Assembly (NCBI GenBank): GCA_016284295.1
Contig: JAEEOP010000041.1
Span: forward strand, 1-64,000
Reading direction: 5' to 3'
DNA length: 64,000 bases
From: Methanomassiliicoccaceae archaeon
GTDB lineage: Archaea; Thermoplasmatota; Thermoplasmata; Methanomassiliicoccales; Methanomethylophilaceae
The position numbers and the translations under genes were made by a program. Below are positions 1-7,648 of this stretch, in pieces (position 1 is the stretch's first letter; the number at the start of each line of letters is the position of its first letter). The notes below the pieces were generated by a model. It worked only from the letters and a program-made list of their open reading frames with translations, made no database searches and had not been told where the DNA came from.

Positions 1-116
1 AGATATCGAAGAACTGCAGAGGAATCTTCGACCTTTTTAAGGTCGAAGTACCGAAGGAGCCGATGGCAGGCATGGAGCTATGCGACCTCATGCTGCTCAC
101 CGAGCCAAAAGGATGA
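1..116 (+). CDS. C-terminal end of an unidentified gene (partial)
   Basis: An open frame enters from the left edge and ends at a TGA at 114-116. It encodes about 37 residues ending in LCDLMLLTEPKG. Codon choice (AAG, GTC, GAC, GAG) matches neighbouring genes, which supports real coding. I do not recognise the family. A second frame stops at 38 and is followed by the inverted repeat CTTCGACC/GGTCGAAG, so a gene ending there with a hairpin terminator is an alternative. Confidence 0.35.
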   Translation, partial: ISKNCRGIFDLFKVEVPKEPMAGMELCDLMLLTEPKG

Positions 117-450
117 ATTACTTACACGCCCAGAATTTCGGTTTAACTGAATTATAACTGAACAAGTAGCAATCTGATCATGAACGATAACATAGATGCT
201 AATCGGATTTGCGCAGAAGCTATTCTTGGCCTTCAGCAGAAGCCCACACTGTCATCCGATACCTGAGACTCACAGAATATTCGGCCACGTCAGCGACTTT
301 TTGGGGTCGCAGTTACCCCAAATGTGTTCAAAGTCTGGTTGGTTCATTTCAAACCAAATCCCGGAAGAGGGTTTCAACTTCACATACACTGACATCGGAT
401 ACGATGCACCCGCTTCCTGCACCATTGACTTTCCAAGACCCTGATAAAGA
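117..450. other. Intergenic region without a supported gene
   Basis: This stretch is AT-richer than its flanks. The ORFs listed here (196..444 and the 5' part of 209..1639) have atypical codon use and no recognisable product. I see no tRNA or other RNA gene. It ends in the promoter of the aldo/keto reductase gene. Confidence 0.5.
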
Positions 451-457
451 TTATATT
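451..457 (+). promoter_or_regulatory. TATA box of the aldo/keto reductase-ferredoxin gene
   Basis: TTATATT lies about 25 bp before the ATG at 479. This is the usual spacing between TATA box and transcription start in archaea, so a leaderless transcript starting at the ATG is likely. It favours 479 over the in-frame ATG at 464. Confidence 0.5.
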
Positions 458-478
458 CCCAATATGTCTCGAATCTCC

Positions 479-1639
479 ATGTACTACAACGAATACCATG
501 GCCGCAGGCTGTCCGCACTGGGCTTCGGCGCGATGCGTCTTCCGGTGATTGACGGCAACGATGCCGTCATCGACGAGACAGAGGCCGAGAGGCTCATCGA
601 CAAGGCGTACGAGGAAGGGGTCAACTACTTCGACACCGCATGGGGATATCACGCCGGCAACTCCGAGATCGTGGTGGGGAAAGCTCTGAAGAAGCACCCC
701 CGCGATTCGTTCTACCTCTCCACCAAGTTCCCCGGCTACGATGTGAACAATTTCGGTAAGGTCGAGGAGATCTTCGAGAAGCAACTCGAGAAATGCCAGA
801 CCGATTATTTCGACTTCTATTTCCTGCACAACGTCACGGAGCTGAACATCGACCGCTACCTGGACGATGACAAGTACCACACGTTCAGCTACCTCCTCGA
901 GCAGAGGAAGAAGGGGCGCATAAAGCACCTGGGATTCTCATGCCACGGGAATCTCAACACGATGAGGAGATTCCTAGACAAATACGGCGACCACATGGAG
1001 TTCGGGATGATACAGATGAACTTCGTCGACTACGAGTTCCAGGATGCCCGCAAGAAGGCGGAGATGCTGAATGAGAGGAACATCCCCATATGGGTGATGG
1101 AGCCCCTCCGCGGAGGCATGCTCGCGAAGATCCCCGAGGAAGGACTCAAGAAACTTGATGAGCTCCGCCCCGGGATCAAGCCCGTCGAGTGGGCGTTCAG
1201 GTTCGTGCAGTCCGTGCCGGGCGTGACCATGATCCTCTCCGGAATGAGCAAGATGTCGCAGATGATGGAGAACATCTCTATCTTCGACGAGAAGAAGCCC
1301 CTGAACGAGAAGGAGAAAGAGGTCCTGACGGGAATCGCCAAGGGCATGGTCAGCGGGAAGATCGTTCCCTGCACCTCATGCAAATACTGCCTCACCCACT
1401 GCCCCAAGGGGCTGGACATCCCCTCGTTCATGTCGCATTACAACGAGACCAGCTTCACCGGCGGAGGGTTCATCTCGGCGATGTTCATCATGTCGCTTCC
1501 CAAGGACAAAATGCCTTCGGCATGCATCGGATGCAGGAGCTGCGAGAAGGTCTGCCCCCAGGGCATCAAGATATCCGAGACGATCAAGGAGCTGGACTCC
1601 ATGACCGCAGGCACGGTCAAGGCCATGTCCGGCCAGTGA
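479..1639 (+). CDS. Aldo/keto reductase with C-terminal 4Fe-4S ferredoxin domain
   Basis: The protein is about 386 aa. The first 280 residues form an aldo/keto reductase TIM barrel: the N-terminal LSALGFGAMRLP strand, the catalytic-Asp region NYFDTAWGYHAG and the DFYFLHNV segment. The C-terminal 100 residues carry ferredoxin-type cysteines, CTSCKYCLTHCPKG and CIGCRSCEKVCPQG. Proteins with this architecture are annotated as ferredoxin-linked oxidoreductases; the substrate is unknown. The start at 479 is chosen from the TATA spacing and from the normal AKR N-terminus, so the longer ORF from 209 is not used. A hairpin terminator follows the stop. The gene stands alone, just before a TetR-controlled cluster with two more AKRs. 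Confidence 0.88.
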   Translation: MYYNEYHGRRLSALGFGAMRLPVIDGNDAVIDETEAERLIDKAYEEGVNYFDTAWGYHAGNSEIVVGKALKKHPRDSFYLSTKFPGYDVNNFGKVEEIFEKQLEKCQTDYFDFYFLHNVTELNIDRYLDDDKYHTFSYLLEQRKKGRIKHLGFSCHGNLNTMRRFLDKYGDHMEFGMIQMNFVDYEFQDARKKAEMLNERNIPIWVMEPLRGGMLAKIPEEGLKKLDELRPGIKPVEWAFRFVQSVPGVTMILSGMSKMSQMMENISIFDEKKPLNEKEKEVLTGIAKGMVSGKIVPCTSCKYCLTHCPKGLDIPSFMSHYNETSFTGGGFISAMFIMSLPKDKMPSACIGCRSCEKVCPQGIKISETIKELDSMTAGTVKAMSGQ

Positions 1640-1651
1640 AACACCATCATA

Positions 1652-1677
1652 GCCCCTCACGGGGCCCCTTTTTCTTA
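1652..1677 (+). terminator. Hairpin terminator after the AKR-ferredoxin gene
   Basis: GCCCC-TCAC-GGGGC is followed by CCCTTTTTCTT, a stem-loop with a T-rich tail, 12 bp after the stop codon. Confidence 0.65.
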
Positions 1678-1681
1678 TAGA

Positions 1682-1864
1682 CGACTCTTCTTCGAACCGA
1701 CTGGATCGCACCCGTCTGTATCTGGCGGAGCGCTTGGTGCCTGCCCTGATTATCCTGCCGTCCTTGATCATCCTGGACAGCACGCGATGGAACGCACCGA
1801 ATGCTTTCGCCGGGATGCCGAGTTTCCTGATGAAACCGTAATCGTATCTCATCACATCCTTCAT
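1682..1864 (-). pseudogene. Remnant of a winged-helix DNA-binding protein
   Basis: The minus-strand frame opens at 1864 with MKDVMRYDYGFIRKLG and continues with FHRVLSRMIKDGRIIRAG, which resembles a winged-helix recognition helix and wing as in AlbA_2 C-termini or DUF6088 antitoxins. After about 60 residues the frame runs into the antisense of the neighbouring AKR without a stop, so the original C-terminus appears lost. It may be a decayed regulator, or a real short protein whose end I cannot place. Confidence 0.35.
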
Positions 1865-1885
1865 GTAGATTTTTTACGATATAGA

Positions 1886-1914
1886 ATATGCATATAGTCC
1901 GATTATATGCATAT
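1886..1914. repeat. Two ATATGCATAT palindromes 19 bp apart
   Basis: Identical 10-bp palindromes lie at 1886-1895 and 1905-1914, with a related half site (AATATGCAAAT) at 1927-1937. They lie between the divergent winged-helix remnant and the tetR promoter and look like operator sites. Which regulator binds them is unknown. Confidence 0.45.
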
Positions 1915-1968
1915 TAGAATCAACAAAATATGCAAATGATAAGACCTCTTGCATTTTTATATCTATTC

Positions 1969-1995
1969 TGACATAATGTCAGTGACACAATGTCA
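1969..1995. promoter_or_regulatory. Tandem TetR-type operator before tetR
   Basis: TGACATAATGTCA is a 13-bp palindrome with a single central base. It is followed one base later by the near-copy TGACACAATGTCA. The pair lies just downstream of the TATA-like TTTTTATATC (1954-1963), where the transcript would start, and ahead of the tetR ATG at 2019. This is the expected position for autorepression of the tetR operon. Confidence 0.6.
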
Positions 1996-2018
1996 TAATA
2001 CAAGGACGGACGACACTG

Positions 2019-2675
2019 ATGCCAAGAAAGACACAGGAACTGATCGAGAACAGGCGCAACGAGATCATCGATGCCTGCAGCACCCTCTATTCGAGGAAGG
2101 GCTTCGCGGACATCTCCATGGCAGACATCGCCCAGGAGACGACATTCACACGCACATCCATCTACAACTACTTCCGCACCAAGGAGGAGATCTTCCTGGC
2201 CCTACTCCAGAGGGAGTACGACGGATGGGCGGACGAGATAGATTCCGCAAAGGACAGGGCCGCTGGGATGTCCGACGGGGATCTCGCAGAGATCCTGGCC
2301 GACTCCCTCGAGAGGAGGAAGCAGATGCTTAGGATCCTGTCCATGAACTTCTACGACATGGAGGGGAACAGCCGCATCGAAAACCTCACCGACTTCAAGC
2401 GCTCATACGGAAGGACACTGACATCAGTCAGAGGACTGGTATCCGAATGCCACCCCGATCTCGATGAGGACGATCTCGACGATTTCCTGCACTCCTTCTT
2501 CCCGTTCCTCTACGGGCTGTGCCCGTACACGGAGGTGACGGAACGTCAGAAGGAGGCAATGTCCGCCGCTGGTGTCGGGTTCATCCCCCATTCCGTCCAT
2601 GATCTGACCTACAAACTCGTTCTCAATCTGCTGAAGAAGCAAGGAAGTGGAAAGAATGCCATCGATAACAGTTGA
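2019..2675 (+). CDS. TetR/AcrR-family transcriptional regulator
   Basis: The protein is 218 aa, normal for TetR repressors. Residues 1-60 form the helix-turn-helix domain, with GFADISMADIAQETTFTRTSIYNYFRTKEEIF typical of the family. The C-terminal helical ligand domain is not conserved enough to name an inducer. The gene opens a tightly packed operon: the next start (2656) lies inside its 3' end. Palindromic sites directly upstream suggest it represses itself and the downstream redox genes. Confidence 0.9.
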   Translation: MPRKTQELIENRRNEIIDACSTLYSRKGFADISMADIAQETTFTRTSIYNYFRTKEEIFLALLQREYDGWADEIDSAKDRAAGMSDGDLAEILADSLERRKQMLRILSMNFYDMEGNSRIENLTDFKRSYGRTLTSVRGLVSECHPDLDEDDLDDFLHSFFPFLYGLCPYTEVTERQKEAMSAAGVGFIPHSVHDLTYKLVLNLLKKQGSGKNAIDNS

Positions 2676-2838
2676 TATATCAAATCTCACAAAGGAGCAG
2701 AAGGCGCAGATAGCCAAGGAATTCACCGAATCCATCTCCAGGATCACCGGGATAGACGCCAAGGCGTTCTACATGTTCTTCAACGAGTACCCCAGGGACA
2801 GCATCGCCGTCGGCGGCACCCTGCTCTCCGACAGGTGA
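2656..2838 (+). CDS. 4-oxalocrotonate tautomerase-family protein
   Basis: The product is about 60 aa, the size of a 4-OT monomer. Starting at the ATG at 2656 gives MPSITVDISNLTKEQK, which puts the catalytic proline directly after the initiator Met. This decides the start over the earlier in-frame ATG at 2647. Family members tautomerise keto/enol groups as small multimers; the substrate here is unknown. It overlaps tetR by 20 bp and is followed 4 bp later by an aldo/keto reductase, so it is translated as part of the same operon. Confidence 0.82.
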   Translation: MPSITVDISNLTKEQKAQIAKEFTESISRITGIDAKAFYMFFNEYPRDSIAVGGTLLSDR

Positions 2839-2842
2839 TCGA

Positions 2843-3775
2843 ATGGACATGCCTAGGATCGCATTGGGCGCATGGGCCTGGGGGAACGACGGTACCTTCG
2901 GCGGCAAGCAGGACGAGAACGTCCTCAAAGAGGTGTTCGACACCGCGATGGACAACGGCCTTTACCTGTGGGACACCGCGTACGCATACGGCGCCGGCCA
3001 GTCCGAGAAGGTGCTGGGAGGGTTCATCAAGGGATTGCCCCGCAGCTCCTACATGATCTCCGACAAGCTCACACCGCAGATGATGGACGCATCCTCATCC
3101 CAGCCGGTGAAGGACATGCTGGACAGACAGCTGTCCATCATGAGCCTGGACAGGTTCGACATCTATTGGATACACAACACCGCCGGCGCTCCGGAATGGA
3201 CTAGGAAGGTCGCCGAGTACTTCGAGGGAAAGGAGGACGCCCCGATGATCGGGGTGTCCAACCACGACCTCTCGGAGATCAAGCAGGCGGATGAGATACT
3301 CCATGAGCACGGCCTGAAGCTCTCCGCCGTCCAGAACCACTACAGCCTCATAAACCGCTCCTCCGAGCGCTCCGGCATCCTCGATTACTGCAGGAAGAAC
3401 GGCATCACATTCTTCTCGTACATGGTCCTGGAGCAGGGGGCCCTCACAGGGAAATATGATTCATCCCACCCCATGCCCGAAGGCTCCGCCCGCGCCCAGA
3501 CATACAACCCCTTGATGGACAAGCTGGAGATCATCAACTCCAAACTGTCAGAGGTCGCCTCGAAGCACGGCGTGAACACGGCTCAGATACCGATCGCATG
3601 GGCTATCGCGAAGGGAACACTGCCGATCATCGGCGTCACCGGCAAGAAGCAGGTGGAGGATGCCGTGAAGGCGTCCAACGTTGAACTCAGTGATGACGAG
3701 ATCAGGACGATCGAGGAGACGGCCGACCGCCTCGGCATAGATGCCATCCGCTTCTGGGAGAAGGAGATGAGATGA
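2843..3775 (+). CDS. Aldo/keto reductase
   Basis: The protein is 310 aa, a full-length AKR. It shows the N-terminal IALGAWAWG strand, the catalytic Asp/Tyr region LYLWDTAYAYGAGQSE, the HN pair in DRFDIYWIHN, and the NADP-binding segment near KGTLPIIGVTGKKQVEDA. It probably reduces a carbonyl using NADPH. The gene begins 4 bp after the tautomerase and overlaps the next flavodoxin start, so it belongs to the TetR operon. The physiological substrate cannot be read from sequence. Confidence 0.88.
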   Translation: MDMPRIALGAWAWGNDGTFGGKQDENVLKEVFDTAMDNGLYLWDTAYAYGAGQSEKVLGGFIKGLPRSSYMISDKLTPQMMDASSSQPVKDMLDRQLSIMSLDRFDIYWIHNTAGAPEWTRKVAEYFEGKEDAPMIGVSNHDLSEIKQADEILHEHGLKLSAVQNHYSLINRSSERSGILDYCRKNGITFFSYMVLEQGALTGKYDSSHPMPEGSARAQTYNPLMDKLEIINSKLSEVASKHGVNTAQIPIAWAIAKGTLPIIGVTGKKQVEDAVKASNVELSDDEIRTIEETADRLGIDAIRFWEKEMR

Positions 3776-4251
3776 TGTCGGGAACATTAATCGCATACTT
3801 CTCTGCCAGCGGTGTGACCGAGAGCGTCGCACGCACAATCGCCGATGTGACCAAGGGGGACCTCTTCGAGATCGTCCCTGAGAAGAGATACACCGATACG
3901 GACCTCAACTGGAGGGACTCCAAGAGCAGGAGCTCCGTGGAGATGAACGACCAGAAGGCAAGGCCGAAGATATCGTCGCATGTCGATGACATGGACGAGT
4001 ACGATACTGTCTTCGTGGGATTCCCCATCTGGTGGGGTGTAGCTCCGCGCATCATCGACACCTTCCTGGAGAGCTACGACTTCTCCGGCAAGACGCTGAT
4101 CCCGTTCTGCACATCGGGAGGCAGCGGAGTCGGCAGCAGCGACACGAAACTGCACAAGGATGTGAGCCCCGATGCGAAGTGGAAGCCCGGTAAGCTCATC
4201 AACCGCGCGGACAAGTCGACCGTGGAGAAATGGATCGATTCCCTGGAGTGA
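3772..4251 (+). CDS. Flavodoxin-family protein (cytoplasmic)
   Basis: The protein is 159 aa. It shows the flavodoxin phosphate-binding loop in TLIAYFSASGVTESVA and the isoalloxazine-contacting segments GFPIWWGVAPRII and FCTSGGSGVGSS, as in the Flavodoxin_4 family. It should bind FMN and carry electrons or act as a small FMN reductase. The start at 3772 overlaps the preceding AKR stop; the adjacent ATG at 3775 is an alternative. No signal peptide is present, in contrast to its paralogue immediately downstream. Confidence 0.87.
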   Translation: MMSGTLIAYFSASGVTESVARTIADVTKGDLFEIVPEKRYTDTDLNWRDSKSRSSVEMNDQKARPKISSHVDDMDEYDTVFVGFPIWWGVAPRIIDTFLESYDFSGKTLIPFCTSGGSGVGSSDTKLHKDVSPDAKWKPGKLINRADKSTVEKWIDSLE

Positions 4252-4256
4252 CTTTG

Positions 4257-4871
4257 ATGAGCAGGAACATCATGATGGTGATCGCCATTGTGGCAGTCGT
4301 GGCCATCGCATCGGCGGCGTTCGTGCTCGCCGGCAACGGCGGCGACAGACCGACACCGGTCCCGGACACGCCAGCCGATTCGGACGTGTCCACGGCCGTG
4401 GTGTACTTCTCCGAAACGGAGAACACCAAGGCGGTGGCGGAGAAGATCGCCCAGGCCGCAGGCGGCGACCTGATACGCATAACCCCTGCCATAGAATACA
4501 CCAGCGGCGACCTCGACTACGGGAACAGGGACTGCCGCAGCAATGCGGAGGACCGCGACGACAGCGCCCGCCCCGGGATCGCCAACAGCATGGACCTCAG
4601 CGGATACGACCGCATCTTCCTCGGATATCCCATATGGTACGGCGATTCGCCGAAGATCATGTGGACGTTCGTCGAGACGTACGACCTCTCCGGAAAGACC
4701 GTCATCCCGTTCTGCACCTCAGGGAGCAGCGGCATCGGAAGCAGCGCCACCCATCTGAAGGACCTCACCCATCAGGGCACATGGCTGGACGGCAAGAGGT
4801 TCTCCGGATCGGCTTCATATGAAGACGTACGCTCGTGGGTCGCAGGTATGGGCATGGAGGCCTCCGCATGA
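4257..4871 (+). CDS. Membrane-anchored flavodoxin-family protein
   Basis: The protein is 204 aa from the ATG at 4257, which follows the Shine-Dalgarno-like CTGGAGTGA. The N-terminus MSRNIMMVIAIVAVVAIASAAFVLAG is a single hydrophobic anchor or signal, followed by a Pro/Asp-rich linker. The flavodoxin domain has the FMN loop (VVYFSETENTKAVAEK) plus GYPIWYGDSPKIM and FCTSGSSGIGSS. It resembles the cytoplasmic flavodoxin just upstream and is probably a duplication that gained an export signal. It would place FMN redox chemistry on the outer face of the membrane. Confidence 0.85.
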   Translation: MSRNIMMVIAIVAVVAIASAAFVLAGNGGDRPTPVPDTPADSDVSTAVVYFSETENTKAVAEKIAQAAGGDLIRITPAIEYTSGDLDYGNRDCRSNAEDRDDSARPGIANSMDLSGYDRIFLGYPIWYGDSPKIMWTFVETYDLSGKTVIPFCTSGSSGIGSSATHLKDLTHQGTWLDGKRFSGSASYEDVRSWVAGMGMEASA

Positions 4872-5404
4872 GGATAACCGTGCTCCAGGGCAGCCCCAAC
4901 ACGGACGGCTCCACGGCCATGCTCATAGATAGCTTCGTCAAAGGTGCAGAAGAGAGCGGCCACGCATGCACCGTGTTCAACGTCTGCGACATGGACGTCT
5001 CGCCCTGCGGAGGATGCGTCGCATGCGGATACGAGGGGCCGTGCACCCTCGATGACGATAACAGCAGGATACGTTCGGAGATCCTGTCGTCGGACATGAT
5101 GGTGTTCGCCACCCCTCTGTACTACTTCGGCATGTCCGCACAGCTCAAGGCCGTGGTGGACAGGTTCTGCTCCTACAACTCAAGCATCTCGAGCAGGAAC
5201 ATGAGATCGGCGCTCATCTCCGTCGCATGGAACTCCGACGACTGGACCTTCGATGCGCTCACATCACACTACAGGACGCTGGTCAGGTATCTGAACCTCC
5301 GCGACGAGGGAATGGTCCTCGGAAGAGGCTGCGGAACCCCCTCCATGACCCGTTCTAGCCAGTATCCTGAGAAGGCGTACGAGTTCGGGAAGAGCCTGAT
5401 GTGA
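4868..5404 (+). CDS. Iron-sulfur flavoprotein / NADPH-dependent FMN reductase family
   Basis: The protein is 178 aa from the ATG at 4868 (MRITVLQGSPNTDGST), where the FMN-binding loop follows the first beta strand as in this family. The compact motif CGGCVACGYEGPC is the CX2CX2CX5C cluster ligand set of archaeal iron-sulfur flavoproteins. PLYYFGMSAQLKAVVDR is the second conserved FMN segment. Family members transfer electrons from ferredoxin and can reduce O2 or H2O2. The gene overlaps its upstream neighbour by 4 bp and its stop overlaps the next start, so it is co-translated in the TetR operon. Confidence 0.86.
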   Translation: MRITVLQGSPNTDGSTAMLIDSFVKGAEESGHACTVFNVCDMDVSPCGGCVACGYEGPCTLDDDNSRIRSEILSSDMMVFATPLYYFGMSAQLKAVVDRFCSYNSSISSRNMRSALISVAWNSDDWTFDALTSHYRTLVRYLNLRDEGMVLGRGCGTPSMTRSSQYPEKAYEFGKSLM

Positions 5405-6384
5405 TGAATATGGAATATGCCGAACTTGGGAACACAGGCATCAAGGTCTCACGCATCTGCGTGGGAGGCATGTCCTTCGGGGAACCCTCCGAGGATTTCC
5501 ACAGATGGACGCTCAGCAGAGAGGAGACCAAGGAAGTAATCGGATTCTGCTTCGAGAACGGGATCAACTTCATCGACACCGCCAACACATACAGCCACGG
5601 CACCAGCGAGGAGTTCATAGGACACGCCCTCAGGGAGCTGGAGATACCCCGCGAGGACGTCGTCCTGGCATCCAAGGTGTACTTCAACGAGGGACATCTT
5701 AGCATGGAGGCCATACTCAGGGAGATCGACCTGACTCTGGACCGTCTCGGCACCGACTACCTCGACCTGTATCAGATACACCGCTTCGATTACGGCACCC
5801 CGATCGAGGAGACGATGGAAACTCTCAGCGATCTCGTAGAATCCGGGATAGTCAGGGCGATCGGCGCGTCCGCCATGTACGGATACCAGTTCCACAACAT
5901 GCAGATAGCGGCGGAGAGGAACGGATGGGCGATGTTCTCCACCATGCAGAACCACTACAACCTCCTGTACCGCGAGGACGAGAGGGAACTGATCCCGATC
6001 TGCAGGCAGTACGGGGTGTCGCTCATACCGTACAGTCCACTGGCAGGCGGTCATCTCGCCCATACTGGATGGACGTCAGGAAGCCTCAGAAGCTCCACGG
6101 ACAGGGTCCTGGCCGACAAGTACGACCGTGCGAAGGAGAACGACCTGCAGATAATCGAACGCGTCCATGAGCTGTCCGTCAGGTACGGGGTGTCCATGTC
6201 GCAGGTCTCGCTCGCATGGCATTTCGCCAAGGGCGTCACCGCTCCCATAGTCGGAGGGACAAAGGTCTCGCACATGGAGGATGCAATAGCATCCATCGAA
6301 CTGAAGCTGAGCGACGACGACATCGAGTACCTGGAGGAACCCTATCTCCCCCATGAGATCGTCGGTGCGCTCCGATCATTGTAA
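5404..6384 (+). CDS. Aldo/keto reductase
   Basis: The protein is about 326 aa. It has all AKR landmarks: MEYAELGNTGIKVSRICVGGMSFG, the catalytic segment NFIDTANTYSHGTSEE, the conserved DYLDLYQIHRFD and the late GGTKVSHMEDAI cofactor segment. It is of the bacterial-like YajO/AKR11-14 type. The ATG at 5404 overlaps the upstream TGA (TGATG); an ATG at 5410 is also possible. It is the last gene of the operon that begins at tetR. The GC content falls sharply after its stop. Confidence 0.88.
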   Translation: MNMEYAELGNTGIKVSRICVGGMSFGEPSEDFHRWTLSREETKEVIGFCFENGINFIDTANTYSHGTSEEFIGHALRELEIPREDVVLASKVYFNEGHLSMEAILREIDLTLDRLGTDYLDLYQIHRFDYGTPIEETMETLSDLVESGIVRAIGASAMYGYQFHNMQIAAERNGWAMFSTMQNHYNLLYREDERELIPICRQYGVSLIPYSPLAGGHLAHTGWTSGSLRSSTDRVLADKYDRAKENDLQIIERVHELSVRYGVSMSQVSLAWHFAKGVTAPIVGGTKVSHMEDAIASIELKLSDDDIEYLEEPYLPHEIVGALRSL

Positions 6385-6560
6385 ACCCTGATTGCAAATT
6401 GGTGTCGGGCGATCCTAGCGATCGCTCGCACCTCATTTATGATAGGTTAGACCCGTACAATATCGATGAAAATTTCAGATTTATCTTAAACTTTTTCGAT
6501 TTTTGATGATTTTTTAAGATTGATTTGAAATTGTTATAACTCCGCATCAATAGATGAAGC

Positions 6561-7035
6561 ATGGAGATCGCCAGGAAAGATTATCTGGACCTCCTGTCCG
6601 CATCCAGTGATATGCCCAGGACGGTGAAGGTCCTGATAGGCATGCGCAGGACAGGCAAGACCACGATAATGAATCAGTTCATGCAGATCATTACCGATGA
6701 TACCGACGAAGGAAACATCTTCCATATAGACCTGGACCTAACCTTCGACAAGATATCCGTCGAAGAACTGAAGAACATGATGCAGCCCGTCCTTGATGCC
6801 AAAGGGATGCACTACATCTTCCTGGACGAAATCCAGAACGTGGACGAGTGGGAGAGACTTGTAGCGATGCTGGTGGCCAGGGGCGACTTGCGACATCTAC
6901 ATAACAGGCTCCAGTTCCAAGATACTCTCGTCCTAGCTGTCTACAAAGCTGTCCGGGAGGTACATCGAGATCGAGGTGTTCCCGTTCTCCTTTAAGGAGT
7001 ACATGGAGCTCCGCCCCGGCGACAGGACTGAGAGG
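6561..7035 (+). pseudogene. Broken AAA/DUF4143 ATPase (N-terminal half)
   Basis: The frame encodes MRRTGKTTIM (Walker A) and HYIFLDEIQNVDEW (Walker B), the AAA_14 module of archaeal DUF4143 ATPases. Near 6888 one extra T (GGCGACTTGCGAC) shifts the frame; in the shifted frame the expected DIYITGSSSKILSS continues, then a TAG at 6934, then LSTKLSGRYIEIEVFPFSFKEYMELR. Similarity stops near 7035, where an oppositely oriented AlbA_2 fragment begins. The gene therefore has a frameshift, an amber codon and a lost C-terminal half. Confidence 0.8.
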
Positions 7036-7505
7036 TTCTCCGGCATATCCTCGGGAAGCGAGCCCGGAGATGCGGCCTCCATGCAGTCGTCGTACATCGA
7101 TACCAGGGTGGACCCCGTCGATCTGTAATCCCTGTGGATGATGGCGTTCAGCACGATCTCCCTCACCGCCTCCATGGGGTAATCCGCAGAATCTATCCTC
7201 TGCGTGCCTGAGATCAGAGAGGACATCCTGACATTCCTGCGGATGAAGTTCATCACATCGTCATATTGCCTCAGGACCGAACCCGAGATCTCCATTCTGT
7301 CCTTAAAACCGGTACGTCCCTTGTCGCGCATCGCATGGACGCACCTGAGTGCGGTCTCGATGCGGTCCTCGAGACCTACCATACTGCCATTATCATCGAT
7401 GCCGACGAGTATCCTCCCACCTTCGGAGTTGGATAATCCAACGACGAGTTCGGATATCTTCTCGGAGTACTCCGTTACACACTCCGTCCTACCGTGTTCC
7501 GCCAT
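7030..7505 (-). pseudogene. Truncated AlbA_2/HATPase_c_4 regulator-like gene
   Basis: Reading from the ATG at 7505, the protein starts with the AlbA_2 (Schlafen-like) DNA-binding domain (VVGLSNSEGGRILVGIDDNG) and continues with the HATPase_c_4 segment AVREIVLNAIIHRDYRSTGS. It then loses similarity at PGSLPEDMPENLS, where it meets the 3' side of the broken AAA ATPase on the other strand. Full members are 400-500 aa; only about 155 aa remain. Repeated TGGTCGAAT-like motifs lie upstream of the start. Confidence 0.72.
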
Positions 7506-7522
7506 ACGGATTACAATGCGAT

Positions 7523-7592
7523 GGTCGATTCTAATCGAATTGGTCGAATGATTATCGAATAATGGCCGAATAGTTCGTAAATTGGTCGAATG
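7523..7592. repeat. Iterated TGGTCGAAT motifs upstream of the AlbA_2 remnant
   Basis: The exact 13-mer AATTGGTCGAATG occurs at 7538-7550 and 7580-7592, 42 bp apart. Related copies (ATGGTCGATT, AATGGCCGAAT, ATTATCGAATAA) lie between and beside them. The spacing and position upstream of the minus-strand start suggest an operator array. Confidence 0.5.
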
Positions 7593-7648
7593 TTCATTCA
7601 CAGGTCGCTTTATATAGTCCGCAGTCCGTTGCCTCTTCCGGGTGTCAG

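Noticed and set aside
196-444. 82-aa plus-strand ORF before the first aldo/keto reductase
   Set aside because: Atypical codon use, no family, and overlaps the TATA-supported upstream region of the AKR gene.
6934-6936. TAG in the broken AAA ATPase as a fourth pyrrolysine candidate
   Set aside because: The same gene also has a 1-bp frameshift and has lost its C-terminal half, so it is a pseudogene and the TAG is more likely decay.
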